Below, in pieces: positions 35,446 through 44,232 of a DNA stretch of 48,786 nucleotides. The translations under genes and the position numbers were made by a program. The notes below the pieces were generated by a model, which worked only from the letters and a program-made list of their open reading frames with translations, did no database searches and was not told the DNA's origin. The first letter of the stretch is position 1, and each line of letters starts with the position of its first letter. Source of the stretch: Bacteroidia bacterium (GTDB lineage: Bacteria > Bacteroidota > Bacteroidia > B-17B0 > Aurantibacillaceae); NCBI GenBank assembly GCA_014378485.1, contig JACMNO010000050.1, positions 1 to 48,786 of the forward strand. Reading direction: 5' to 3'.

Positions 35446-35850
35446 ATGGCTCCAATTATTAAACACCTTATAGATCAAAACAAAAAAGCGTTTGACACAA
35501 AGTATTTTATTGAATCTATCAATTTATCATATGTTCTCATCAATAAAGCGATAAAGCAAATAGTGAAGGATGATTTAAAACATGAAATAATTGAACACAG
35601 AATTAAAACCTCACAACTGATCAATCATATCAAAAAAGAATTTGACTCTAATCCTGCAATCAAGACCAAACTATCAAAGAAAGTTGTAAAAGATATTGAA
35701 CTTTTTACTACGTTATATAAAACAATTAATAAAGAGTTAAAGTACCAATATCCTGAAAAGAAAATCACAGAAACCGCACAGCTCGGCATTAATTGCATAG
35801 TAATGCTAAATACTAGCCTACTAAAAATAAAAAACAATAAGGTACTTTAG
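35446..35850 (+). CDS. Small helical protein, function unknown
   Basis: 134 residues, Lys- and Ile-rich, no signal peptide and no transmembrane segment; predicted mostly helical. I recognise no motif. The sequence around FIESINLSYVLINKAIKQIV suggests a helical-bundle protein, vaguely like HEPN or four-helix families, but the diagnostic residues are not there. The ATG start and position between intergenic gaps look normal for a gene. The next gene follows after 78 bp. Confidence 0.55.
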   Translation: MAPIIKHLIDQNKKAFDTKYFIESINLSYVLINKAIKQIVKDDLKHEIIEHRIKTSQLINHIKKEFDSNPAIKTKLSKKVVKDIELFTTLYKTINKELKYQYPEKKITETAQLGINCIVMLNTSLLKIKNNKVL

Positions 35851-35928
35851 AATTTGTGCTTGATTAATTTAACCATATGGTAACATTGGGCTAAACTTAA
35901 CTTAAACTCTGTACGCTTAATTTGTAAC

Positions 35929-36273
35929 ATGAAATTTAAGTTAATATTAATATTTGCTTTAAGCCTATTTGTTTGTAGTTTAGGCTTTGCGGGCGAGATA
36001 CCAAAAGTAGTTAAAACCAAATCATTAATCCTAAGCGGCAAAATCACTGATATTAAAAGTAAAGAACTTTTAGCTGGGGTTAAAATTACCTGTGCCGATT
36101 GCAAAAAAACAGTTTATTCCGACCTGGATGGTAACTTTTTCATTTATTTAGAAACAACTGACGAAAATTTAAAATTGGAAATTTCACAGGTTGGCTATTC
36201 TTCAAAAACCCTTAACCTGCAAGACCTACCAAGTAACCCAAGCAACTTGCAAATTAACTTAGCCTCTGAATAA
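35929..36273 (+). CDS. Secreted stand-alone carboxypeptidase-regulatory-like domain protein
   Basis: 114 residues: signal peptide (ends SLGFAG, ~22), then one transthyretin-like domain (about 36-110; LSGKITDIKSKELLAGVKI, SDLDGNFFIYL, ISQVGYSSKTLNL). The same domain begins TonB-dependent receptors such as the one at 38035, but here it stands alone without plug or barrel. A pair of Cys (CADC) could form a disulfide. The role is unknown; such single domains may act as adaptors. Confidence 0.72.
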   Translation: MKFKLILIFALSLFVCSLGFAGEIPKVVKTKSLILSGKITDIKSKELLAGVKITCADCKKTVYSDLDGNFFIYLETTDENLKLEISQVGYSSKTLNLQDLPSNPSNLQINLASE

Positions 36274-36399
36274 ATTTATTTCAATGTAAAGTTAATGTTA
36301 CGCTTTAGTTACGATTGTAACAATAATCTCTCTTTTTTGGTATAATTGTATTGGAAATCAGTTACTGATTTTTTAGTCTTAACAATTAATTCTGAAGCC

Positions 36400-36861
36400 A
36401 TGAAAAATCTCATTTTAGTATTTTGTCTTTTTACCGTAAATATTCTTTCCTCACAGGATATTAGTTTTGATAATGGCTATTATACTCAAAACCAAATAGT
36501 TTATACAGGTAAACAGATTATTTATTTCCCAAATGGTTCTGTTAAAGAAGAATTTACTATAAATAAAGGTAAACTCAATGGAATTACCACTAAATACTAT
36601 GCCAACGGGCAAAAAATGGAAACTGGACAGTATGAAAACAATTTAAAGTTTGGTTTATGGATCCGTTACAATACAAGTGGATTAAAAATTGCTGAAGCTT
36701 CTTACTTAAACGATAAAAAAGATGGTAATTGGTTTGTTTATGATGATAATGGTTCTAAAATATTTGAGATTATTTATAAAGATGGAGAAAAAATAGGAAT
36801 CTGGAAGCAATGGGACGAAAAAGGAGAACTAATTAAAACAACCGACTTCACATCTTTATAG
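36400..36861 (+). CDS. Exported MORN-like repeat protein (YwqK-type)
   Basis: 153 residues from ATG 36400; the longer frame from TTG 36346 would precede a good signal peptide (MKNLILVFCLFTVNILSSQ) with 18 unneeded residues. The body is built of repeats of about 22 residues in the MORN-2/YwqK style (YFPNGSVKEEFTINKGKLNG, YYANGQKMETGQYENNLKFG, YNTSGLKIAEASYLNDKKDG, YDDNGSKIFEIIYKDGEKIG). Automatic annotation often calls these YwqK family antitoxins, but a signal peptide makes an antitoxin role unlikely. A strong terminator follows. Confidence 0.78.
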   Translation: MKNLILVFCLFTVNILSSQDISFDNGYYTQNQIVYTGKQIIYFPNGSVKEEFTINKGKLNGITTKYYANGQKMETGQYENNLKFGLWIRYNTSGLKIAEASYLNDKKDGNWFVYDDNGSKIFEIIYKDGEKIGIWKQWDEKGELIKTTDFTSL

Positions 36862-36884
36862 TTTTTATAAAATAGATTACAAAG

Positions 36885-36914
36885 AGCGCTTCCATAAAAA
36901 CGAAGCGCTTTTTT
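36885..36914 (+). terminator. Rho-independent terminator after the MORN-like gene
   Basis: Stem AGCGCTTC/GAAGCGCT (36885-36892 and 36902-36909) with a nine-base loop and a following T-run. Confidence 0.85.
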
Positions 36915-37094
36915 AATGCCTGAATTTTAATATTAAATTATTATTTATTCGACAAATAAATCATCAGACACTTTTAATACACTTTTATTACTGACTATCA
37001 TACAATTAATCCACACTATAAAATTATGTTGAGAGTTCATTCAGCCACATTCATAATATTAAGCTAATGTAGGATTACTATTCAGTTAATTTTA

Positions 37095-37907
37095 GTGTTT
37101 GATATTTGCAAAATAATGAATCATTATCCTATGCTACAAGCAACTATTACCGATCATGAAAACAGTTTAGTGTATGCGCAAACCATTCAAAATGGATTGC
37201 TTCCAAAAACACGTCATTTTAATAAATTTTTTAATGACCATTTTATTTATTACAAACCTCAGGATAAAATTGGCGGTGATTTTTATTGGCTCACCATGAA
37301 AGAAGATGTTATCTACTTTGCTTTAGCAGATTGCACCGGACATGGCATATCCGGAGCAATGCTTTCGGTGTTGGGCATCAGTCTATTAAATTATGTGATT
37401 CAAAAAAACTTCGACAAGGTAGGTGATTACTTAACCGAACTTGATAAAAAATGGATAGAAACATTTAACAATGAATTACATGATTCGCAGTTTAACAACG
37501 ACTGGTTGGAGATTACACTCATTTCCTACAACATCAAAACCAGAAACTTTCAATATGCCTGTGCCGGGGGAGAATTCGCAATTCACCAGAACAATTCCAT
37601 AAAAATATATAAAGGAAATAATTATCCGATTGGCGGATGGCAAATTGAAAAAAACAGAGCCTTTGATACGTTTAGTTTAAATATTGAAGAAAGTGCAAAA
37701 CTCTACTTTTTTTCTGACGGGATTAAGCATCAATTTGACTCTGATAACCATAAAAAATTTAGCCGAAAACGTTTACTAAATATGCTTGAAAACTTTCATA
37801 ACTTAACTATGACAAATCAGCAGGAACTAATAGAATTTGTTTTCGAAACCTGGAAAGAGGGCACGCAACAAACTGATGATGTTTCATTAATAGGGATAGC
37901 ATTATAA
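37095..37907 (+). CDS. SpoIIE-type PP2C serine phosphatase without a sensor domain
   Basis: 270 residues from GTG 37095, or 263 from ATG 37116, which I consider equally likely. It is a bare phosphatase domain with metal-binding motifs GGDFYWL (about 55), ADCTGHGISGAM (about 78-89), SDGIKHQ (about 213) and TDDVSLIG near the end. The N-terminal segment YAQTIQNGLLP is the usual linker that in relatives follows a sensor or coiled coil, here missing. Such enzymes dephosphorylate anti-sigma antagonists or similar partners. No kinase or STAS partner is next to it, so its partner must be elsewhere. Confidence 0.85.
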   Translation: MFDICKIMNHYPMLQATITDHENSLVYAQTIQNGLLPKTRHFNKFFNDHFIYYKPQDKIGGDFYWLTMKEDVIYFALADCTGHGISGAMLSVLGISLLNYVIQKNFDKVGDYLTELDKKWIETFNNELHDSQFNNDWLEITLISYNIKTRNFQYACAGGEFAIHQNNSIKIYKGNNYPIGGWQIEKNRAFDTFSLNIEESAKLYFFSDGIKHQFDSDNHKKFSRKRLLNMLENFHNLTMTNQQELIEFVFETWKEGTQQTDDVSLIGIAL

Positions 37908-38034
37908 ATAGCTATGTTAATTAATTATTAATTAATGCGCGGGAAAAGTTATTTGATTTAATATTATGGTAATGTTTACTTGACATTAAACTGAGATAGA
38001 TATCGTTTTTTTGCACCGTAAATTTTAATGCAAT

Positions 38035-40914
38035 ATGTTCAAAAAAACGATATTTCTTACGCTATTTTTAATCACATTTTTTTTAACCTTCTCTCAAACC
38101 GGAAAAATAAATGGAAAAATAGTTGATGCAAAAACAGGAGAATCATTACCTGGAGCCACCGTGTTAATAGAAGGTACAACAAAAGGTGCATCGAGTGATT
38201 TTGATGGTAATTTTTCATTAAGTGGTTTACAGCCGGGAAAATATACAATTATAGCAAGTTACATTACTTATGATAATAAAAAATTTACAGGAGTAGAAGT
38301 AAAATTGAATGATGTAACTGACTTTAACATCACATTAGATCAGTCAAGTTCTCAAACCCTAAACGAAGTTGTTATACAAGCCGAAATGAATAAAGAAAAC
38401 ACCAATACATTGTTGGTGATGCAAAAAAACAATGCTAGTGTCAGTGACGGAATCTCTTCTGAAAGTATTAAGAAAACACCGGACAGAAGTACGAGTGATG
38501 TTATTAAACGGATTAGTGGCGCAACTATCCAGGATAATAAATTTGCAATCATTCGTGGCATGAGCGACAGGTATAATGCGGCGTTTATTAATGGCGCACC
38601 ATTACCAAGTTCGGAAAGTGACAAAAAAGCATTTTCATTTGATATATTTCCGGCAAATTTATTAGACAATATTGTTATTTTAAAAACGGCAACCCCTGAT
38701 TTGCCAGGAGATTTTGCTGGTGGAGTGATTCAAATAAATACAAAAAGTCTTCCTGAAAAAAACTCTCAAAGTATTTCCATTGGTGGTGGCTATAATACAC
38801 AAACCACCTTCAAAAACTATAAAACGTATGAGGGCGGAAAAACAGATTGGTTAGGACTTGATGATGGAACAAGAAAATTACCTGCAAGTATTCCAAACTC
38901 AAAAGATTATTCAACCGTGTCAAATATTAATAAAATTGAATTCGCAAAAGACACAAAATATAGTTGGGCTTTACAAAATAGTAAAGCCAGCCCAAACTTT
39001 AATCTTCAATACTCTTTAGCTAATGTTGGAAAAATATTTAAAAAAGAGGCGGGAAGTATTTTTGCAATTACATATAATAACAACACAAATACTTCGTTTA
39101 CAACCAGGAGAGAATTTGAAGAACAAGGCGATTACGGCGCGCAAAAAACAAGGGAATATGTAGATACAACATTCTCAAATACTATTTTGGCTAGTGCTTT
39201 ATGGAATCTATCCTTTAAAATACATCAAAATCATCAAATAGGATTTAAAAATTTATTTAGTATTAATTCCGAAGATAAAGTTGTAACAAGAAAAGGCGCT
39301 GCAGATATTAATCAACCGAATTGGGAAAAATCAAATGTGAGATGGTTCACTCAAAATCAAATATACTCCGGTCAATTAAATGGAGACCATTATATTGAAA
39401 AAGCAAAAATAAAAATAAAATGGGTTGCCGGATACAGTGATATCGCACGAGATATTCCGTGCTTAAGAAAAATGAATTACACAAAATCCTCGCTTTTGGA
39501 AAACGACTCCGTTCCATACGCCGCATTGATTGGTGCAGATGCTGTAGGGACCCAAAATGCGGGTTCTATGTTTTTTGCAAACACTCAAGAAAACATGAAA
39601 AGTTTCAAATATGATATCAGTCGACAATTTAAAATTAAAAAAACCACACATGAATTAAAAATAGGTGGTTACCATCAATACAGGGACAGAACTTTTACAG
39701 CGCGTTTATTTGGTTACACGCAGTATAGGAAACCGTTAGTGAAATTCAATAATGATTTAAAATTACTTGATGAAGATCATATTTTTGCTCCTGAAAACAT
39801 GGGGATCATTGATGGCCCGGGATTATACGATGGTGGATTTAAATTGACAGAAGCAACTACTGAAAAAGACAGCTACAAAGCCTCTTCTACTTTGCACGCG
39901 GGATACATTAGTTTAGATTCAAGATTTTTTAACAATAGACTTCGTTTTATTTACGGCGCCAGAATTGAATCCTATAATCAAAAATTAACCACTATGATAT
40001 CATTACTTGAAAAAGTTACAGATACAACCGTTGTAGATATTTTACCCTCCATTAATGCTGTATATGGTCTTACAGAAAAAATAAATATTCGATTAGCTTA
40101 TTATCAAACCGTTTCCCGACCTGAATTTAGGGAGCTTGCGGCGTTTAATTTTTATGATTTCGTCACCGATTTTTCGATCTCGGGAAATCCTGCTTTAATC
40201 AGAGCTAAAATAGACAATTATGATGTAAGAGCTGAATGGTTTCCTGGAGCAGGGCAAATAGTATCTATATCAGGATTTTATAAACGAATTCAAAATGCTA
40301 TTGAACAAGCGGCTGATGTTGCAACTCAAAACAGAAGCTTAACTTTTACTAATGTTGCGCTCGTAACTAATATAGGTGCAGAAATTGAATACCGGTTTAA
40401 ACTGAGTAGGCTGTTGAATTTAGATTCTTCGAGATTTTTATCTAACACAACTATTTTTACAAATTTAGCCTACATAAAATCTGAGGTTGATGTTAGTAAA
40501 ATAATTGACTCAGATCCGCGCCCCTTGCAAGGTCAATCCCCCTATATTATTAATGCCGGTGTTCAATATTTGGACAGAGGCTGGGGCGTAAGTGTTTCAT
40601 ATAATGTAATTGGAAGAAGAATTATTATAGTGGGTTCAAAGGGAGAACCTAATTATTGGGAAAATCCAAGACATGTGCTGGATCTGCAATTAGTAAAAAC
40701 ATTATTTAAAGAAAAGTTTGAAATTAAATTTAATGTTCGGGATATACTTGCGCAAAATCAAATATTTTACCAGGATATTAATAAAAATGGGAAATTAGAT
40801 AAGGGCTCTGAAATGGCAAATAAACCAAATATTCATGATAACAAATATGATAATATAATGGTCAATACAAAATTAGCTCCAACGTTATCTCTTTCTTTCT
40901 CATACAAATTCTAG
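38035..40914 (+). CDS. TonB-dependent receptor
   Basis: 959 residues. Signal peptide (ends LTFSQ, ~21); carboxypeptidase-regulatory-like domain (about 24-105; GKINGKIVDAKTGESLPGA); plug domain (about 125-240; IRGMSDRYNAAFINGAPLP, DLPGDFAGGVIQI); a 22-strand-type barrel to the end, which closes on the aromatic FSYKF. It imports a ligand across the outer membrane using TonB. There is no SusD partner; instead a T9SS-exported beta-helix-like protein follows after 161 bp, a pairing I have seen in other Bacteroidota. The ligand is unknown. A terminator lies directly downstream. Confidence 0.93.
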   Translation: MFKKTIFLTLFLITFFLTFSQTGKINGKIVDAKTGESLPGATVLIEGTTKGASSDFDGNFSLSGLQPGKYTIIASYITYDNKKFTGVEVKLNDVTDFNITLDQSSSQTLNEVVIQAEMNKENTNTLLVMQKNNASVSDGISSESIKKTPDRSTSDVIKRISGATIQDNKFAIIRGMSDRYNAAFINGAPLPSSESDKKAFSFDIFPANLLDNIVILKTATPDLPGDFAGGVIQINTKSLPEKNSQSISIGGGYNTQTTFKNYKTYEGGKTDWLGLDDGTRKLPASIPNSKDYSTVSNINKIEFAKDTKYSWALQNSKASPNFNLQYSLANVGKIFKKEAGSIFAITYNNNTNTSFTTRREFEEQGDYGAQKTREYVDTTFSNTILASALWNLSFKIHQNHQIGFKNLFSINSEDKVVTRKGAADINQPNWEKSNVRWFTQNQIYSGQLNGDHYIEKAKIKIKWVAGYSDIARDIPCLRKMNYTKSSLLENDSVPYAALIGADAVGTQNAGSMFFANTQENMKSFKYDISRQFKIKKTTHELKIGGYHQYRDRTFTARLFGYTQYRKPLVKFNNDLKLLDEDHIFAPENMGIIDGPGLYDGGFKLTEATTEKDSYKASSTLHAGYISLDSRFFNNRLRFIYGARIESYNQKLTTMISLLEKVTDTTVVDILPSINAVYGLTEKINIRLAYYQTVSRPEFRELAAFNFYDFVTDFSISGNPALIRAKIDNYDVRAEWFPGAGQIVSISGFYKRIQNAIEQAADVATQNRSLTFTNVALVTNIGAEIEYRFKLSRLLNLDSSRFLSNTTIFTNLAYIKSEVDVSKIIDSDPRPLQGQSPYIINAGVQYLDRGWGVSVSYNVIGRRIIIVGSKGEPNYWENPRHVLDLQLVKTLFKEKFEIKFNVRDILAQNQIFYQDINKNGKLDKGSEMANKPNIHDNKYDNIMVNTKLAPTLSLSFSYKF

Positions 40915-40944
40915 GCCTTAAATACTCTTTATAAATCCAATGTT

Positions 40945-40971
40945 AAGACTGTGTAAAGCACAGTCTTTTTT
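40945..40971 (+). terminator. Rho-independent terminator after the TonB receptor
   Basis: A 9-bp perfect stem AAGACTGTG/CACAGTCTT with a five-base loop and a T-run. It separates the receptor from the next gene, which has its own promoter-like element. Confidence 0.88.
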
Positions 40972-41042
40972 GTTAACATATAATTAATGTAATTGTAAGG
41001 ATCAAGTAAGCTTAATTTAATGATAACTCAAGGCAGCCTGAA

Positions 41043-41050
41043 TAGTTTTG
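41043..41050 (+). promoter_or_regulatory. Candidate -7 promoter element for the T9SS beta-helix-like gene
   Basis: TAGTTTTG, an exact TAnnTTTG match 25 bases upstream of the start at 41076 and downstream of the receptor's terminator. Confidence 0.4.
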
Positions 41051-41075
41051 AGCAATTAAACTAAAAAAAAACAAA

Positions 41076-42806
41076 ATGAAAAAAATTTACTTATCAGCAG
41101 CTGCATTATTGAGCTTTGCTTTTATGAATGCTCAAACAGCATTTTTTACCGGAACAACTTATAAGGGAGCTTTCCCGATTACTGATGGATCAACAGGTGT
41201 TGCATCAAACGATTGGACCTCTGGATGGGCAGAATGGGATCCTGAAAACAAAGTTTATCCTGTACCAACATCTACTCTTACAGGTGATATTTCAACAAAT
41301 ACATCTATTAGTGGTGTAGTTTATTTAAACGGTTTCGTGCATGTAAAAAACAATGCGATATTAACAATTGCACCGGGAACAATTATCAGATGTGATAAAG
41401 TAGTACCATCAGCTCCATCATGTTTAATTATTACAAAAGGTTCTAAGATAATGGCTCAAGGTACCGCATTACAACCAATTGTATTTACTTCTAACGAAGA
41501 TGATTTAGTGAATGTTGGTCGTTTTCCTGGAGATTGGGCTGGCATTATAATATTAGGTAATGGTGTAATCAACACAGGTGGAGTTTCTCAAAATCCCAAT
41601 GTAAGTAAAGTCGAAGGATTTTTAACAGTTGATCCATTAAGATATTATGGTGGAAATAATGATGCTGATAATTCGGGTGTAATGTCTCATGTTCGAATTG
41701 AGTTTGCCGGTATTTCACTAGATCCTGCAACACCAAATTCAGAAATTAATGGCTTAACAATGGGCGGAATAGGTTCAGGTACTCAATTGAATCATATCCA
41801 GGTTTCTTTTTCAGGAGATGATTCTTTTGAATGGTTTGGTGGAAAAGTAGATGCTAAATGGTTAATCGCAAACAGAGGAACAGACGATGATTTTGATACT
41901 GATTTTGGTTACAGAGGACGTATTCAATTTGGGTTAGGCATTAAAGATGCGGATATATCTGACATATCACTTACAACAGGAGCATCAAATGGTTTTGAGT
42001 CAGACAACTCTGATCCAATCAATTTAAGATTTCCTATTACCAAAGTTGTATTTTCAAATATGACTATGATTGGAGCAAAACGTGATGTTAGCACTGTAAT
42101 GCCTGTAGGTGAGAAACATGAGTGTGCGGTACATTTACGTCGTAACACAGGACAAACAATAGTTAACTCTTTATTTTTAGGTTTTGAAAAAGGTTTGCGT
42201 ATTCAAAATAGTGTGACTTTTGATAATTATAATGCACCTGCAACATTTGCTGATTCAATGGGTATTTTTTCCAATAATTCAATCACTTCGGATGTTGCAT
42301 TAACCTATGTTACAGATAACGCTGCGGGATTCACAATACCATGGTACCACGGTTATAGTGCAGCAAATTCAGTTGATACAACTATGACAATTTCTCAAAT
42401 TGATTTTGCAAACTATGCAATTCCGGTTGCAAGTATTTCTGATTATAGATTAAAAGCTACCTCAAGTGCAACTACGGGGGCAAATTTTTCAGGGCCAGCA
42501 TTTGCAGGGCAAGTTACAGGAATTAAAAATGTATCACAAAGCGTAGTTAATGAATTTGTTTTATATCCAAATCCAGCAACTGCAAACACTAATATTTCTT
42601 TTACAATTACTGAAAAAAATAAAGTATCTGTAAATGTTTATGATGTGTTAGGAAATTTAGTATCTATTTTATCTCAAAATAATGATTTTGAAAAAGGAAA
42701 AAATACTATCAGCTTAAATACATCTTCTTTATCTAGCGGAGTTTATTATATCTCTTTAGATATTAATGGAACTAAAGAAACAAAAACATTAATTATTAAT
42801 AAGTAA
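41076..42806 (+). CDS. T9SS-secreted protein with beta-helix-like body, partner of the TonB receptor
   Basis: 576 residues. Signal peptide (ends AFMNAQ, 20); a body with repeated strand/Gly/Asn patterns (VYLNGFVHVKNNAILTIAPG, LIITKGSKIMAQGTALQPIVF, DWAGIIILGNGVINTGG, VRIEFAGISL, NGLTMGGIGSGTQLNHIQVS) like right-handed beta-helix surface proteins; acidic GDDSFEWFGG and GTDDDFDTDFG segments may bind calcium. The last ~80 residues are a T9SS type A sorting domain (FVLYPNPATANTNISF... TLIINK). It should end up on the cell surface, beside the preceding receptor. A decayed copy of its last 39 codons lies at 44233-44352. Confidence 0.85.
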   Translation: MKKIYLSAAALLSFAFMNAQTAFFTGTTYKGAFPITDGSTGVASNDWTSGWAEWDPENKVYPVPTSTLTGDISTNTSISGVVYLNGFVHVKNNAILTIAPGTIIRCDKVVPSAPSCLIITKGSKIMAQGTALQPIVFTSNEDDLVNVGRFPGDWAGIIILGNGVINTGGVSQNPNVSKVEGFLTVDPLRYYGGNNDADNSGVMSHVRIEFAGISLDPATPNSEINGLTMGGIGSGTQLNHIQVSFSGDDSFEWFGGKVDAKWLIANRGTDDDFDTDFGYRGRIQFGLGIKDADISDISLTTGASNGFESDNSDPINLRFPITKVVFSNMTMIGAKRDVSTVMPVGEKHECAVHLRRNTGQTIVNSLFLGFEKGLRIQNSVTFDNYNAPATFADSMGIFSNNSITSDVALTYVTDNAAGFTIPWYHGYSAANSVDTTMTISQIDFANYAIPVASISDYRLKATSSATTGANFSGPAFAGQVTGIKNVSQSVVNEFVLYPNPATANTNISFTITEKNKVSVNVYDVLGNLVSILSQNNDFEKGKNTISLNTSSLSSGVYYISLDINGTKETKTLIINK

Positions 42807-42820
42807 TATTCATTTTAGTA

Positions 42821-42850
42821 AAGGCACGGACTTAGTTCGTGCCTTTTTTT
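42821..42850 (+). terminator. Rho-independent terminator abutting the next start codon
   Basis: A 10-bp stem (42821-42830 with 42836-42845, one G-U pair), five-base loop CTTAG, then T through 42850. Only four bases separate the T-run from the ATG of the 42855 gene, so the hairpin occupies that gene's leader. The corresponding spot in the decayed duplicate (44353-44365) has no hairpin. Confidence 0.88.
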
Positions 42851-42854
42851 ATAC

Positions 42855-43547
42855 ATGTCACAATACTTCCACATAATTATTTGCTCGAATTCCGAATCGT
42901 CTGTAAAAAAAACGAAGGAGTATTTAGAGGAAAAAAAATACAAAGTTACTTTTGCAAAATCAGAAGATGATTTACAACTTTCTATTAAACAAGAAAACGT
43001 AAACTTGGTAATTATTGAGCTGGATTACAATCAAAAAGATGGGATAACATTAACATCAGATATTAGAAATCTAAAAGATATAATACAACCTTTCATTATT
43101 ATTTTTTCAAATAAGCAGGATGATTATATACAAATCACCGCTTTTAATTCAGGAGTAGATGATTTCATCATTTCGCCTATTAAACCAATATTACTGGAAG
43201 CACGAATTGCAACGTTAAAAAAACGTTTATTAAACAGAACAGAAGAGATATCAGAGGCAGAGAAGCATCCCAACTTTTTTGTGGATAAGGAACAATATCT
43301 GATCATTACAAAAGCAGGTAAAATCAGTTTACCGCGTAAAGAGTTTGAGATGATTACCCTAATGTATGAGAATACTAATAAAATTTTTACTCGCCAGGAT
43401 TTTGCCAAACTCATTTGGAAGGTTACGGAAGTTGCTAATAGCAGAACGATTGACATTCATATCCGAAATATTCGCCGGGTACTAGGAAATGACATTATAA
43501 AAACTACAAAGGGAGTTGGATATACAATAAACAGGGATTTGTTATAA
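42855..43547 (+). CDS. Atypical OmpR-type response regulator with pseudo-receiver domain
   Basis: 230 residues. The C-terminal winged-helix DNA-binding domain is intact (about 135-230; LPRKEFEMITLMYENTNKIFTRQD, SRTIDIHIRNIRRVLG, TKGVGYTI). The receiver aligns end to end with the canonical regulator at 34515-35201, but the acidic pair is Ser11-Asn12, the phosphoacceptor Asp is Glu55 (LVIIELDYNQKDG), and the conserved Lys is Ser107 (IISPIKP). It should not be phosphorylated; Glu may mimic the active state. It follows the T9SS gene with a terminator almost touching its ATG, so expression may depend on read-through. No kinase is nearby. Confidence 0.88.
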   Translation: MSQYFHIIICSNSESSVKKTKEYLEEKKYKVTFAKSEDDLQLSIKQENVNLVIIELDYNQKDGITLTSDIRNLKDIIQPFIIIFSNKQDDYIQITAFNSGVDDFIISPIKPILLEARIATLKKRLLNRTEEISEAEKHPNFFVDKEQYLIITKAGKISLPRKEFEMITLMYENTNKIFTRQDFAKLIWKVTEVANSRTIDIHIRNIRRVLGNDIIKTTKGVGYTINRDLL

Positions 43548-43633
43548 TCGTTGTCCTATAGAAAACTATTTATAACTTATCATAATCCGCGTTCTCTAAA
43601 AGCTCAAGCCTTGTTGATCGATGCATATAAAAA

Positions 43634-43822
43634 CTACTTCTTTTTAGCAGCCTTTTTAACAGGTTTTTTTACAATATGTTTTTTAGTCGTTAGTTTTTTT
43701 TCTTCTGACTGTACCGCGATAGTTTTTTCAATCTTAGCAGGCGTTTCAATTTTAAGCGCTTTCATAATACGCTCCTGGTTGCTAATAATTAACTTGAGCA
43801 TTTCTTTATTCTCTTTTTTCAT
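43634..43822 (-). CDS. Small basic protein with histone-H1-like Lys/Ala tail
   Basis: 62 residues. A helical N-terminus (NKEMLKLIISNQERIMKAL) is followed by a charged linker and the tail KPVKKAAKKK, resembling small nucleic-acid-binding or H1-like proteins. A 117-codon plus-strand frame covers the same DNA (43551-43904), but it needs a TTG start and is just the hydrophobic mirror of this Lys-rich sequence, so I prefer the minus strand. The gene converges with the response regulator. It may bind DNA or RNA; that is inference from charge. Confidence 0.6.
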   Translation of the reverse strand: MKKENKEMLKLIISNQERIMKALKIETPAKIEKTIAVQSEEKKLTTKKHIVKKPVKKAAKKK

Positions 43823-43904
43823 AAATTTAAAAATTGGTGTATATAAAAATACAATAAAATTATTAAGGTCAACAATAAGATTTATAATACAACTAAATAC
43901 TTAA

Positions 43905-44230
43905 CAGTAACTTAACTTTAGATGATTGAAAAAACATTTTAAGTTTCCTTCAGATTTGCCTTAGCGGAAATGTCTTCATAAAAAAAACGTTGCAAGATAT
44001 TTCTTATTGCATTTCCATTAATTAAACTATTTATTTTCCTGCGGCGGCGACACTCTTCTCCTTCTCATCTTCCATATTTTCCAGCTACTTATTTCTGTCG
44101 CACCAAACTCTTTTTCTGCCTATTTGCCACTTCTTTTTAGCAGACTCCCCGATGTCGTGGACATGTTGTCCGTGATCTTTTTAAATACAAACGATAGAGC
44201 AAAATTGCAAATGATGCGGACCAGATACTG
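43905..44230. other. Non-coding debris with a GC-richer patch
   Basis: No intact gene. Bases 44041-44170 are clearly richer in G+C and pyrimidines than the surroundings and include a GGACATGTTGTCC inverted repeat (about 44159-44171). A 15-base string at about 44130-44144 (ACTTCTTTTTAGCAG) also occurs at the end of the small basic gene (about 43636), so part of this may be a decayed duplicate of it. Confidence 0.4.
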
Positions 44231-44232
44231 AA

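Noticed and set aside
36308..36321. GTTAC-GATT-GTAAC inverted repeat before the MORN-like gene
   Set aside because: Arms are only five bases, AT-rich and not placed at a clear promoter; too weak to call.
36400..36861. YwqK-type antitoxin label for the MORN-like protein
   Set aside because: The protein has a signal peptide and no toxin gene beside it, so an exported repeat protein fits better.
37917..37937. TTAATTAA...TTAATTAA inverted repeat after the SpoIIE-type gene
   Set aside because: Pure A/T low complexity; no GC stem or T-run to support a terminator.
43551..43904. 117-codon plus-strand frame with hydrophobic stretches
   Set aside because: Needs a TTG start, has no recognisable family, and is the mirror of the Lys-rich minus-strand gene at 43634-43822.
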